From Bacteroides sp. (GTDB taxonomy: Bacteria; Bacteroidota; Bacteroidia; Bacteroidales; Bacteroidaceae), in the NCBI GenBank assembly GCA_019416685.1, contig DXWV01000073.1:1-36594 (forward strand): DNA of 36,594 nucleotides, written 5' to 3'. A model generated the notes under the pieces. It had not been told where the DNA came from and searched no databases. It saw only the letters and a list, made by a program, of their open reading frames with translations. This document shows positions 7,689-16,751 of the stretch, in pieces. Every line of letters starts with the position of its first letter. Position 1 is the stretch's first letter. Both the position numbers and the translations under genes were made by a program.

Positions 7689-9215
7689 ATGAGATTGCTG
7701 AAAGGAATCGAGTTCTTGGTTTTTGTAAGGAAAGTGTTGTTCATTCTGTTTTTACTTTTGGGGCAGAATATTTTTGCTGTGTCACCAACTGATACTTCAT
7801 TTAAGTTAATGTATGATAGCCTTGCCGGGTTGTTAGATTCGATAACCTATTGTAATAATGAAGGAGATTTGATGAAGGGGAGTGCTTTTAATAAACAGGC
7901 GTGGGATTGCTATGAAAGTATGCCGGCGGGACAAAAAAAGAGTAAATTGGTGCGGAACATTTATTATCAGCTACTTTCCACTTCAGCGTGGAGCCAAACA
8001 CTGACAAAGAATTACTCTCAGGCTGAGTATAACTATACCAGGTTAGTACAAGAATTACCCGATAGTGCCCATCATAGGCTTGCTATGGCTTATATGGGAT
8101 TGTCTTCTATGTACGGGATGCAAAAGATGTATGATTTATCAGAAAAATATGCACTGTATTCCTTACACGAAGCAAAAATAGTAAATGACATTGAGGCGAT
8201 GTTTCATGCACAATCCAATCTGGGAGATATCTATGTGGAGACTGGACAATATGGAAAGGCTTTGGAAAAATATCTGGAGACACGGAGGTTGTCTGTTATT
8301 TTGGAGAAACATGAGGCTATTTCTACCGGAAACTTAGCACTTGCTTATTATCGTTTGGGAAAGAAGGGGTTGGCGGAACAATATTTTATTGAGAGTCTTG
8401 CCATGTCTAAAGAAAAAGCTCCGATCGTTTATTCCATTATTCTGACCGGGTATTGTGAATTTCTGATTGATAATAAGTCTTATGAAAAAGCTCGTTTGCT
8501 TGTTATAGAAGCTATTAAGAATTCTAAGTATACACAGTTGGATGAATATAATGTAAAGTTCCTGCGCATTTTGTCCGAACTGGAAGAGGTTAATCACTTT
8601 TCAGTGAGTATCTATTTATGGATTACAGTTTTGTTGGCATTGATATTTGTCTTTTTCAAATGGGGAATGGCAGTAAGAAAGCATAAAAGGGCTATGATGT
8701 ACAATGACAGAGATACTGGAACAGAAGCAGAGGCTTCTTCCCTTGACGAACAAGCCGGGGAGAGTGTTGAATCTCTCCCAGAGTCATACAACGGAAATGA
8801 TATGTTATTGAAAGCACTGGCTTTGGAGGAGAAAATGCCAAAGCTCTGGAAGATTATAGCACGTATTAAGAGTATGGCAGGCAGTAAGGCGGATGTATTG
8901 GGAGGTATCAAAGAGATTGAGGATGTTCTTAGCTTTTTGACTCCGGAAAAATTAGGGAAAGACTTTACTTTTTATGTAGAGCAGGAATCGCAGGAGTTTT
9001 ATAATAAGCTGAAAAAGCGACATTCGGACTTGAGCTTATTGGATTTGCGGTTGTGTACATTAATTAAATTGGGCCTGAATACAAAAGAGATAGCCAATCT
9101 CACTAATAAGTCTGTGCGCGGAGTTGAAAGCGGAAAATTCCGTTTAAAGAAAAAACTCGATTTAGATACTTCAAAGGATATTTATGATTATTTATTGGAA
9201 GTAGAGCAGTGGTGA
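7689..9215 (+). CDS. Membrane-bound TPR protein with C-terminal LuxR-type HTH, transcriptional regulator
   Basis: The ATG at 7689 was chosen over an in-frame TTG at 7623 because it follows AGAGGGGG by a normal distance, begins a signal/anchor segment, and lies downstream of the -7 element. The 508-residue protein has an N-terminal hydrophobic segment (about 10-30) and tetratricopeptide-like helical repeats on the periplasmic side (about 40-290). A membrane helix (about 305-327, VSIYLWITVLLALIFVFF) leads to a cytoplasmic part ending in a LuxR/GerE-like helix-turn-helix (about 450-495, LCTLIKLGLNTKEIANLTNKSVRGVES). This layout is common for Bacteroides regulators beside SusCD operons. It lies 315 bases upstream of susC in the same direction and is the best candidate local regulator. 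The stop at 9213-9215 is followed by the susC leader. Confidence 0.88.
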   Translation: MRLLKGIEFLVFVRKVLFILFLLLGQNIFAVSPTDTSFKLMYDSLAGLLDSITYCNNEGDLMKGSAFNKQAWDCYESMPAGQKKSKLVRNIYYQLLSTSAWSQTLTKNYSQAEYNYTRLVQELPDSAHHRLAMAYMGLSSMYGMQKMYDLSEKYALYSLHEAKIVNDIEAMFHAQSNLGDIYVETGQYGKALEKYLETRRLSVILEKHEAISTGNLALAYYRLGKKGLAEQYFIESLAMSKEKAPIVYSIILTGYCEFLIDNKSYEKARLLVIEAIKNSKYTQLDEYNVKFLRILSELEEVNHFSVSIYLWITVLLALIFVFFKWGMAVRKHKRAMMYNDRDTGTEAEASSLDEQAGESVESLPESYNGNDMLLKALALEEKMPKLWKIIARIKSMAGSKADVLGGIKEIEDVLSFLTPEKLGKDFTFYVEQESQEFYNKLKKRHSDLSLLDLRLCTLIKLGLNTKEIANLTNKSVRGVESGKFRLKKKLDLDTSKDIYDYLLEVEQW

Positions 9216-9459
9216 TGATGAAATATCGGGAGCTATTTTATAACTATTTCACATACGGACAGTCTTTCTTTTAAGAACCGATAAGTAGTTTAAAGCAAAA
9301 TATAAACCTGTTTTTCGAAACGATTGTATAAGACTTTTTGATTGCTTATATTCCTGTTTATTAGTTTATTATATTAATGTGCGTAGTTTTGAAGTGTGTT
9401 CTTGTTTGATGGAAGTAGTTATAAATGCAACAAAAATATTCCCGGGTAAACAGAAGGAC

Positions 9460-9506
9460 TATATTTGCGTTCGTTAACGAAGAAGCTCCATTCTGATGCT
9501 TCTTTC
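9460..9506 (+). promoter_or_regulatory. susC promoter, start-site palindrome and leader hairpin
   Basis: TATATTTG (9460-9467) fits the -7 consensus. Just downstream, at the expected transcription start, is the perfect 12-bp palindrome TTCGTTAACGAA (9470-9481), a plausible operator. It is followed by a 7-bp hairpin AAGAAGC (9480-9486) / GCTTCTT (9498-9504) in the leader, 25 bases before the start codon. The remaining leader region from 9216 shows no gene. A -33 TTTG is absent, as might be expected of an activator-dependent promoter. Confidence 0.5.
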
Positions 9507-9530
9507 TGAAAATGAACCAAAATAGTTAAT

Positions 9531-12500
9531 ATGAAAAAGAAACTACTGCTACTACTATGCCTTTGCATGATGGGGGTGAATTTGATAGTAGCCCAAATTT
9601 CAAGAGTTACAGGTACTGTTACCTCAGCAGAGGACGATCAGCCGATCATTGGTGCCTCTGTATTAATTAAAGATACGGGGATCGGTACGGTGACCGATAT
9701 TGACGGTAAATTTATCTTGTCCAACATTCCGTCGAATGCTAAGAAAATTCTGATTTCGTATGTGGGAATGAAGTCACAGGAGGTATCAATCAAAGCCAAT
9801 CTGGTCATTGTAATGGAGTCCGATAGCGAGATGATTGAGGAAGTTGTGGTTACCGGCATGCAAAGGATGGACAAACGTCTCTTCACAGGTGCATCGGATA
9901 AGTTGTCTGGAGAGGCAACCAAGCTGGATGGTATTCCGGATATCAGTCGTGCTCTGGAAGGTCGTTCGGCAGGTGTTTCTGTACAGAACGTTTCTGGTAC
10001 ATTCGGTACGGCTCCCAAGATTCGTGTACGTGGAGCTACTTCTATTTATGGCAGTTCCAAGCCTTTATGGGTGGTAGATGGTGTAATAATGGAAAATGTA
10101 ACAGAGGTTAGCGCCGACGAACTTTCTTCCGGTGATGCCGAAACCCTGATAAGTTCCGCTATTGCCGGTCTGAATGCCGATGATATCGAAAGTTTTCAGA
10201 TATTGAAAGATGGTTCGGCTACCTCTATATATGGTGCACGTGCTATGGCGGGTGTAATTGTGGTGACTACGAAGAGAGGTAAATCCGGAGTCAATAAAAT
10301 CAGTTATACCGGAGAGTTTTCCATGCGTATGAAACCCAGCTATCGCAACTTTAATATTATGAATTCCCAGGAACAGATGGGAGTATATAAAGAAATGGAG
10401 GCCGGCGGTTATCTGAAATTTGCCGAATCTTACCGTGCTTCCAACAGTGGAGTTTATGGAAAGATGTATCATCTGATGAATACATATGATCCGGCTACAG
10501 GTCAATATATGCTTGCTAATAGACCGGAAGCTATGAATTCGTATTTGCGTGATGCTGAGTATCGTAACACGGACTGGTTTGATCTTCTGTTTTCCAACAG
10601 TGTTTCTCAGAATCATGCTGTCAGTATGTCTTCCGGAACAGATAAAGCCTCTTATTATACGTCTATCAGTGTGATGAATGATCCGGGATGGTATGCTCAA
10701 AGTTCTGTTCAGCGTTACACTGTCAATACGAATGCATTGTATAATATCTTTAAGAATTTCTCTTTAAATCTGATAGGAAACGCTTCTTACCGTAAGCAGA
10801 AGGCTCCGGGAGCACTTGGTTCTCAGACTGATCCGGTGAGCGGTGAGGTGAAGCGTGACTTTGATATTAATCCCTATTCATTTGCGTTGAACACATCCCG
10901 TACTTTAGATCCCGATGAATACTATGTACGTAACTATGCTCCATTTAATATTTTCCATGAATTGGAAAATAATAATATGGATTTGAATGTCGTGGATATG
11001 CGTTTTCAGGCAGAGGCAAAATGGAAGATTATTCCGAAAGTAGAAGTTACTGCTCTGGGAGCTTATAAATATTCTACCACTACGCAGACTCATACAGTTG
11101 AAGATTATTCCAATCAGGCATGGGCATTTCGGGCTATGGATGATGCGACGATGCGCAATGCCAATCCATGGTTATATACCGATCCGGATAATACAAACTC
11201 TCTTCCGGTGAGTGTACTTCCGGTGGGTGGTTTCTATCGTGAAACGAAATACGGAATGAACAGTTATGATTTTCGTGCAACGATGGCCTACAATGATATG
11301 TACAACGATACTCATATCCTGAATGTATTTGGCGGTATGGAGCTGAATGGAACCGACCGTAGCAGAAGCTGGTTCAACGGTGTGGGTATGCAGTATGATA
11401 TGGGTTTGCTTGCCAATTATGATTATCGCTATTTCAAACAGGGTAACGAAGAAAACACGTCTTACTATACGGTAAGCCGTACGAAATCCCGTGAGGTTTC
11501 TTTCTTTGGTACAGCTACTTATTCCTATCAGGGAAAATATACAGTGAATGGGACGATGCGTTATGAAGGCTCTAATAAACTTGGACGGAGCCGTTCTTCA
11601 CGCTGGTTGCCTACATGGAACGTTTCGGGGGCATGGAATATGCATGAAGAAAGTTTTTTTGAGACCTTGCGTCCTTCTTTCTCTAACTTTACATTAAAAG
11701 CGTCTTACTCTTTGACTGCTGACCGTGGCCCCGCTAACGTAACGAACTCATTGGCTGTTATCATGGGATATAATCCTTGGCGGCCTCTATCAAGTGTGAA
11801 TGAGTCAGGTTTACAGATCTCTGATCTGGAAAACAGTGAGTTGACTTATGAAAAGAAGCACGAATTGAACATTGGTGCCGAAGTTGGTTTCCTTGACAAC
11901 CGTATCAGTCTGGCTGCTGATTGGTACAAGCGTAATAATTATGATCTGATTGGTTTGATAAATACCATGGGAGTAGGAGGACAGGTATCCAAGTTGGCCA
12001 ATGTGGCGAGTATGGAATCGCATGGAGTGGAGATTACATTATCTACCAAGAACATTCAGACGAATAATTTCAGATGGACAACGGATCTTATTTTCTCGAA
12101 TGCAAAGAATAAAGTGACGGAATTAAAATCGGATGCGAATGTGATGGCTATGATTTCGGGCAGTGGTTTTGCATTGGAAGGCAATCCGGTACGCTCATTA
12201 TACTCTCTGGATTTCCGGGGATTGAATGAAGAAGGTTTGCCGACTTTTCTTAATGAAAAGGGTGAAGTGACGGTGACTGATATTAATTTCCAGGAGCGCG
12301 AAAATAAATCTCATTTGGTGTATGAAGGGTCCACAGATCCTACTATTACAGGTAGTTTCGGCAATCTGTTTTATTATAAGGGTTTCAAGTTGAATTTGTT
12401 TATAACGTATTCATTCGGCAATGTGATTCGTCTTGATCCGGTGTTTAGTAATGCTTATTCGGATCTGGATGCTACTCCGAAAGAGTTTAAAAACCGTTGG

Positions 12501-12854
12501 ACTGTGGCTGGCGACGAAAATGTAACATCGATTCCGGTCATTGCAGATTTACGACAGAACACAATGAATTCTTATTTGAATAAAGCCTACAATGCTTACA
12601 ACTACTCAACGGCTCGTATTGCCAAAGGTGATTTTATTCGTATGAAAGAGATTTCATTAACCTATGATTTCCCGAAAGCACTGGTTTCAAAGTTACGTAT
12701 GAGTAATCTGTCATTGAAGATACAAGGTACGAATCTATTCCTGCTTTATGCAGACAAGAAACTGAACGGACAAGATCCTGAATTTTTCAACTCCGGTGGA
12801 GTGGCGGTTCCTGTTCCTAAACAATTTACATTGACTTTGAGATTGGGTATTTAA
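9531..12854 (+). CDS. SusC/RagA-type TonB-dependent outer-membrane transporter
   Basis: The 1107-residue protein forms the outer-membrane barrel of a SusCD importer, energised by TonB. It has a signal peptide (about 1-21, ending VAQ) and a carboxypeptidase-regulatory-like domain (about 25-100, with GTVTDIDGKFILSNIP). The TonB-box-like segment IEEVVVTG follows (about 102-109), then a plug domain (about 118-250, with PLWVVDGVIME and SATSIYGARAMAGVIVVTTKRGK) and a long beta-barrel to the C-terminus (ending PVPKQFTLTLRLGI). There is no N-terminal STN domain, so it is not the anti-sigma-signalling subtype. It starts a tight operon: the SusD start lies 16 bases after its stop. The substrate is not readable from sequence; neighbouring metallohydrolases suggest proteinaceous material. 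Confidence 0.95.
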   Translation: MKKKLLLLLCLCMMGVNLIVAQISRVTGTVTSAEDDQPIIGASVLIKDTGIGTVTDIDGKFILSNIPSNAKKILISYVGMKSQEVSIKANLVIVMESDSEMIEEVVVTGMQRMDKRLFTGASDKLSGEATKLDGIPDISRALEGRSAGVSVQNVSGTFGTAPKIRVRGATSIYGSSKPLWVVDGVIMENVTEVSADELSSGDAETLISSAIAGLNADDIESFQILKDGSATSIYGARAMAGVIVVTTKRGKSGVNKISYTGEFSMRMKPSYRNFNIMNSQEQMGVYKEMEAGGYLKFAESYRASNSGVYGKMYHLMNTYDPATGQYMLANRPEAMNSYLRDAEYRNTDWFDLLFSNSVSQNHAVSMSSGTDKASYYTSISVMNDPGWYAQSSVQRYTVNTNALYNIFKNFSLNLIGNASYRKQKAPGALGSQTDPVSGEVKRDFDINPYSFALNTSRTLDPDEYYVRNYAPFNIFHELENNNMDLNVVDMRFQAEAKWKIIPKVEVTALGAYKYSTTTQTHTVEDYSNQAWAFRAMDDATMRNANPWLYTDPDNTNSLPVSVLPVGGFYRETKYGMNSYDFRATMAYNDMYNDTHILNVFGGMELNGTDRSRSWFNGVGMQYDMGLLANYDYRYFKQGNEENTSYYTVSRTKSREVSFFGTATYSYQGKYTVNGTMRYEGSNKLGRSRSSRWLPTWNVSGAWNMHEESFFETLRPSFSNFTLKASYSLTADRGPANVTNSLAVIMGYNPWRPLSSVNESGLQISDLENSELTYEKKHELNIGAEVGFLDNRISLAADWYKRNNYDLIGLINTMGVGGQVSKLANVASMESHGVEITLSTKNIQTNNFRWTTDLIFSNAKNKVTELKSDANVMAMISGSGFALEGNPVRSLYSLDFRGLNEEGLPTFLNEKGEVTVTDINFQERENKSHLVYEGSTDPTITGSFGNLFYYKGFKLNLFITYSFGNVIRLDPVFSNAYSDLDATPKEFKNRWTVAGDENVTSIPVIADLRQNTMNSYLNKAYNAYNYSTARIAKGDFIRMKEISLTYDFPKALVSKLRMSNLSLKIQGTNLFLLYADKKLNGQDPEFFNSGGVAVPVPKQFTLTLRLGI

Positions 12855-12870
12855 TAGATTGAAAATTATT

Positions 12871-14427
12871 ATGAAAAGAAATATATTACATATAGTATTA
12901 GGTGGAGTCTTGGTATTATCTTCTTGCAGTGATTTTTTGGATACACTTCCCGACAATCGCGCTGAAATAGACTCGGCTGATAAAATGGCCAAATTGCTTG
13001 TTTCTGCTTACCCTACTACTACTTATATTCTGTTGACGGAAATGTCATCGGACAATGCGATGGACAACGGCATTAGCTATGATTTGATAGGACAGGAACA
13101 GGAAGAGGCTTATTTGTGGAAAGATGTAACGGCAGAGTCTAACGACTCTCCTAAAATGTTGTGGGATGCACATTACAATGCCATTGCGGCTGCCAATCAG
13201 GTACTTCAAAAGATTGAAGAGGAGGGGAGCCCTGCCAGTTTGAATCCGCATAAAGGAGAAGCATTGTTGTGCCGTGCGTATTCCCACTTTGTATTGGCCA
13301 ATCTCTTTTGTATGCCTTATAATCCGGCTACGGCTTCTGCAGAGTTGGGTATTCCATATGCGATCCGTCCGGAAACAGAAGTAAGGCCCTACTATGAGAG
13401 AGGAACATTGGCCGAAACCTATAAGTATATCCAGGAAGATCTGGAAGCTGGTTTGCCATTGATTAATGATAATCTGTATTCGGTTCCCAAATATCATTTC
13501 AATATAAAGGCTGCCTATGCTTTTGCTGCCCGTTTTTATTTGTTTACTCAGCAATGGAGCAAGGTGATAACGGCTGCTGATCGTGTATTGGGTACCGTGC
13601 CGAGTAAAGTTTTACGCGATTGGAGTGGTATTATACAATCTGCCTCGAAAGATGTGGCAAATGTGTATAATGATCCGAAGTTGGCCTGTAACCTGATGTT
13701 TTTACCGTCTTATTCCGATGTCGGTTATGTATTGGGCTCCTATACATTGGGGGAACGTTACGGACATGGTAATGAGATTTTTACGAGTGAGACTGTGGCT
13801 GCTTATTACAATGATAATATTTGTCCCTGGGGCCGGTTGGCCATGCTGAATCAGATTAGTGCATTAGAAACTAAAAATAATTTCTTTAAAAGTCAGATAT
13901 ATTTTGAATATATCGACAAGGAAAGTGGTATTGGATATGTACACTATCTGGATATACCGTTCAGAACGGATGAAACGCTCCTTTGTCGCGCCGAAGCCTA
14001 TATCTTATTAGGCGGAGAAGAAAATGAGAGCAAAGCATTGGCGGATATTAATATGTGGATTAAATCGCATAGTACCACAAAAACGGCTACTACCCTTAGA
14101 GAAATCAACCGCTTTTATGATGGTATCGGTTATGCTTCTACCGAAAATACACAATTTCGTAGTATAAAGAAGCACTTGAATCCGCTCGGATTTACACTGG
14201 AAGAGGGATCACAACAGGAGAATATGATTCAATTAATTCTCCATTTACGCCGTATCGAACTGCTTCATGATGGTATGCGTTGGTTCGACCTGAAACGCTA
14301 CGGCATCGAATTGGCACATAATCGGGATGGAAACTCAGACATCGTGCTGAAAAAAGAAGATAGACGTCGTGCTTTCCAGCTACCTCAGGATGTGATAAGT
14401 GCAGGTTTACAGGCTAATCCAAGATAA
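12871..14427 (+). CDS. SusD/RagB-type substrate-binding lipoprotein
   Basis: I place the start at ATG 12871 rather than the in-frame TTG at 12859, because MKRNILHIVLGGVLVLSSC is then a normal lipoprotein signal with Cys19. The 518-residue mature protein would sit on the cell surface as a lid over the SusC barrel. SusD features are the N-terminal SDFLDTLPDNRAEI motif, TPR-like helices (ALLCRAYSHFVLANLF; FNIKAAYAFAARFYLFTQQW) and the C-terminal block with IELLHDGMRWFDLKRYGIEL and FQLPQDVISAGLQANP. Co-transcribed with SusC upstream and with the zinc-hydrolase lipoprotein 20 bases downstream. The bound ligand cannot be inferred from conserved residues. Confidence 0.95.
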   Translation: MKRNILHIVLGGVLVLSSCSDFLDTLPDNRAEIDSADKMAKLLVSAYPTTTYILLTEMSSDNAMDNGISYDLIGQEQEEAYLWKDVTAESNDSPKMLWDAHYNAIAAANQVLQKIEEEGSPASLNPHKGEALLCRAYSHFVLANLFCMPYNPATASAELGIPYAIRPETEVRPYYERGTLAETYKYIQEDLEAGLPLINDNLYSVPKYHFNIKAAYAFAARFYLFTQQWSKVITAADRVLGTVPSKVLRDWSGIIQSASKDVANVYNDPKLACNLMFLPSYSDVGYVLGSYTLGERYGHGNEIFTSETVAAYYNDNICPWGRLAMLNQISALETKNNFFKSQIYFEYIDKESGIGYVHYLDIPFRTDETLLCRAEAYILLGGEENESKALADINMWIKSHSTTKTATTLREINRFYDGIGYASTENTQFRSIKKHLNPLGFTLEEGSQQENMIQLILHLRRIELLHDGMRWFDLKRYGIELAHNRDGNSDIVLKKEDRRRAFQLPQDVISAGLQANPR

Positions 14428-14447
14428 TAAGTAAAAAGGAAAGAGTT

Positions 14448-15335
14448 ATGAAATATAATAAGTGGATATTTATTGTGGCAGTGATAGCAGGGGGGATTTT
14501 AACCTCTTGCAGTGAAGATTCATTGAGTGATACAAGCATTTTTGATACGGAGAGCCCTGAAAGAAATGAGCTTGACAATTGGCTTCTGACAGAATATGTC
14601 AATCCGTATAATATTGATTTTAAGTACCGGTTTGAAGACAAAGAGTCTGATCATCAATACAATCTGCTTCCGGCGGATTATGACAAGTCAATCGCATTGG
14701 CTAAACTGGTAAAGTTCCTTTGGCTGGAGTCTTATGAGGAATTGATGAATGATGAAGGCATGTTTATTAAAACCTACTGTCCGAAGATTATAACCCTGAT
14801 AGGCTCCAAAGCTTATAATCCGGATTCTCACTCAGTAGTGTTGGGTACAGCCGAGGGTGGGTTGAAGGTTGTATTATACAATGTAAATGAGCTGGATACC
14901 GATAACCCAGATGTGGAAGTGTTGAATGAATGGTATTTTAAAACGATGCATCACGAGTTTGCTCATATTCTGCATCAAACCAAAGATTATCCGGTGGAGT
15001 ACAACGAAATCACAATGGGCAAATATACAGGCCCCAGTTGGATAAATTTGTCTGAAAAAGAAGCTTTAGAGTTGGGCTTTATCTCTAATTATGCCAGTAC
15101 GGAATCTCAGGAAGACTTTGTGGAGATAATAGCCAACTATGTGACTCACGATGCTCAATGGTGGAAAGAGAGAATGGATATGGCTGGTGAAGGCAAAGAA
15201 GCTTTGCAGCAGAAGCTGGAGATAGTAAAAGAATACTTAACTACTTCCTGGGATATCAGTTTGGACGAACTTCGTACCATTGTTCAACGCCGTTCTGCCG
15301 AAGTTTCTTCTCTTGATTTAAGTGGTTTAAAATAA
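14448..15335 (+). CDS. Substrate import-associated zinc metallohydrolase lipoprotein (HExxH)
   Basis: The 295-residue lipoprotein has a signal sequence ending LTSC (Cys21) and a zinc-binding HExxH motif at H169-E170-F-A-H173 within TMHHEFAHILHQ. The downstream segment EALELGFISNYASTESQEDFVEIIANYV probably contributes the third ligand or acidic residue. It matches the putative zinc-peptidase lipoprotein family found next to SusC/SusD genes in Bacteroidetes. The likely location is the outer-membrane surface, trimming substrate for the importer. It is in an operon with SusD (20 bases upstream) and the DUF4302-like gene (10 bases downstream). Actual peptide-bond cleavage is inferred from the motif. 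Confidence 0.87.
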   Translation: MKYNKWIFIVAVIAGGILTSCSEDSLSDTSIFDTESPERNELDNWLLTEYVNPYNIDFKYRFEDKESDHQYNLLPADYDKSIALAKLVKFLWLESYEELMNDEGMFIKTYCPKIITLIGSKAYNPDSHSVVLGTAEGGLKVVLYNVNELDTDNPDVEVLNEWYFKTMHHEFAHILHQTKDYPVEYNEITMGKYTGPSWINLSEKEALELGFISNYASTESQEDFVEIIANYVTHDAQWWKERMDMAGEGKEALQQKLEIVKEYLTTSWDISLDELRTIVQRRSAEVSSLDLSGLK

Positions 15336-15345
15336 GATACGAATT

Positions 15346-16644
15346 ATGAAAAGAATAAATTATATACTGTTTTTCTTCATGGTATTTACTTTGGCGGCCT
15401 GTTCTCCGGAGGAGAAAAATCTGTTTGAGGATTCGTCTGCCAATCGCATAGAAGCATCTCTGACACATGTGAATGAGGTACTGTTGGGCGCAAAAAATGG
15501 ATGGCTGATGCAATATTATCCGAATGCAACCCAAAAGTATGGTGGATATAACCTGTTTCTGTCCTTTTCTACGGATGGAAAGGTAACAGCGGCCAGTGAT
15601 GTTGCCGGAGTTGGTGAACGAATGACAAGCTTGTACTCCTTAAAACAATCGGCAGGAACTGTATTGTCATTTGATACTTACAATTCTATCATTCACTTTT
15701 TTGCTTCCCCCGACAGTGGAGTCGGTGGTATAGGAAGCGGTATGGAAGGTGATTATGATTTTACTGTGATGGAAGAATGTACGCCGCAGAAGGTGGTCTT
15801 GAAGGGAACTAAGTCCGGTTCGTTGGCAGTTATGACTCCGATAGCTGAAAATGCCGACTGGGATGAACACATTGAAAAGATTTTTGACATGAATGATATA
15901 ATGCAAGAATATCCTGCATTTATTTTTGAAGACGACAGCTACTCACAGGAGCTCACCGTATCCTGGAATCGCCTGGTGCTGACCCAGAAAGACGGAGATA
16001 ACCTTGTTTATACCTATGCACCTTTTGTATTGACGGCAGAGGGTCTCGAGTTCTATAAACCTTTCACTCTGAATGGAAAGACATTTACTTCATTAACTTA
16101 TAAAGATGAGGGAGAGAATAGCTATCTGTATTCGCCGGAATACCCGTCGGTACAGTTTGTTCCTGATTATCCGCTGAACGCTATGTTTGTGAATAATGTA
16201 TGGTATCTCTCGTTCAGTGGTTTGGGACCTATCGGGCAGAATTTCTGGCAGGAAATTATAGATGCAAATAGTCCCGTTGGTGCCGAAAAGGTGGAGTATG
16301 TAGGATTCGAACCTTATGGCGAGGGTGTTTTAGATTATGTGTGGTATACGCAGGTACAAGGATTTGGCTTTTCTGATGCACTAATGTATTATGAATTGTC
16401 CGGTAAAAACAAAATTATTATGGAATACAGCGGCTATATGGGTGGTGACTACAGGAGCTTTATTCCGGACGGATATGCAACCTGGTGGAGTATTATGCTT
16501 TTCATGTCCCGGAGGCAGACTTATACTATAACGGCAGTAGATCATCCGAAGCGTCCTACCAAAATTAAATTGACACAGGATGATCGTCCTACCAATACAA
16601 TAATTTTATCCAGAGAACCAATACAATATCCATTTATTAACTGA
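15346..16644 (+). CDS. DUF4302-type surface lipoprotein
   Basis: The 432-residue lipoprotein has a signal peptide ending LAAC (Cys19). The N-terminal region after the anchor (LFEDSSANRIEASLTHVNEVLLGAKNGW, then MQYYPN and KYGGYNLFLSFSTDGKV) is characteristic of DUF4302 proteins encoded in SusCD operons with a zinc-hydrolase lipoprotein. The rest is beta-rich with many aromatic residues (for example LSFSGLGPIGQNFWQEI), in keeping with a binding role at the cell surface. No catalytic motif is seen. It is the fourth gene of the importer operon; a hairpin and about 100 non-coding bases separate it from the next gene. Function is unknown beyond the genomic association. Confidence 0.8.
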   Translation: MKRINYILFFFMVFTLAACSPEEKNLFEDSSANRIEASLTHVNEVLLGAKNGWLMQYYPNATQKYGGYNLFLSFSTDGKVTAASDVAGVGERMTSLYSLKQSAGTVLSFDTYNSIIHFFASPDSGVGGIGSGMEGDYDFTVMEECTPQKVVLKGTKSGSLAVMTPIAENADWDEHIEKIFDMNDIMQEYPAFIFEDDSYSQELTVSWNRLVLTQKDGDNLVYTYAPFVLTAEGLEFYKPFTLNGKTFTSLTYKDEGENSYLYSPEYPSVQFVPDYPLNAMFVNNVWYLSFSGLGPIGQNFWQEIIDANSPVGAEKVEYVGFEPYGEGVLDYVWYTQVQGFGFSDALMYYELSGKNKIIMEYSGYMGGDYRSFIPDGYATWWSIMLFMSRRQTYTITAVDHPKRPTKIKLTQDDRPTNTIILSREPIQYPFIN

Positions 16645-16667
16645 TAAATAAGCTTTTTATCATATAT

Positions 16668-16697
16668 CCGTTTCTTGCCAACAAAGACAAGAAACGG
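16668..16697 (+). other. Intercistronic hairpin in the importer locus
   Basis: CCGTTTCTTG (16668-16677) and CAAGAAACGG (16688-16697) form a perfect 10-bp stem with a 10-nt loop. No T tract follows, so a processing or stabilising element between the four-gene SusCD block and the downstream secreted-protein pair is more likely than a terminator. Confidence 0.55.
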
Positions 16698-16751
16698 AAA
16701 CAGAAGAGAGAGGGATAAACGACTTTAATATTAATTTAAAAAATGTGTATT

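Noticed and set aside
10065..10700. 211-residue minus-strand frame inside susC
   Set aside because: A shadow of the strongly conserved SusC gene; the translation is rich in His/Ile/Ser with no domain.
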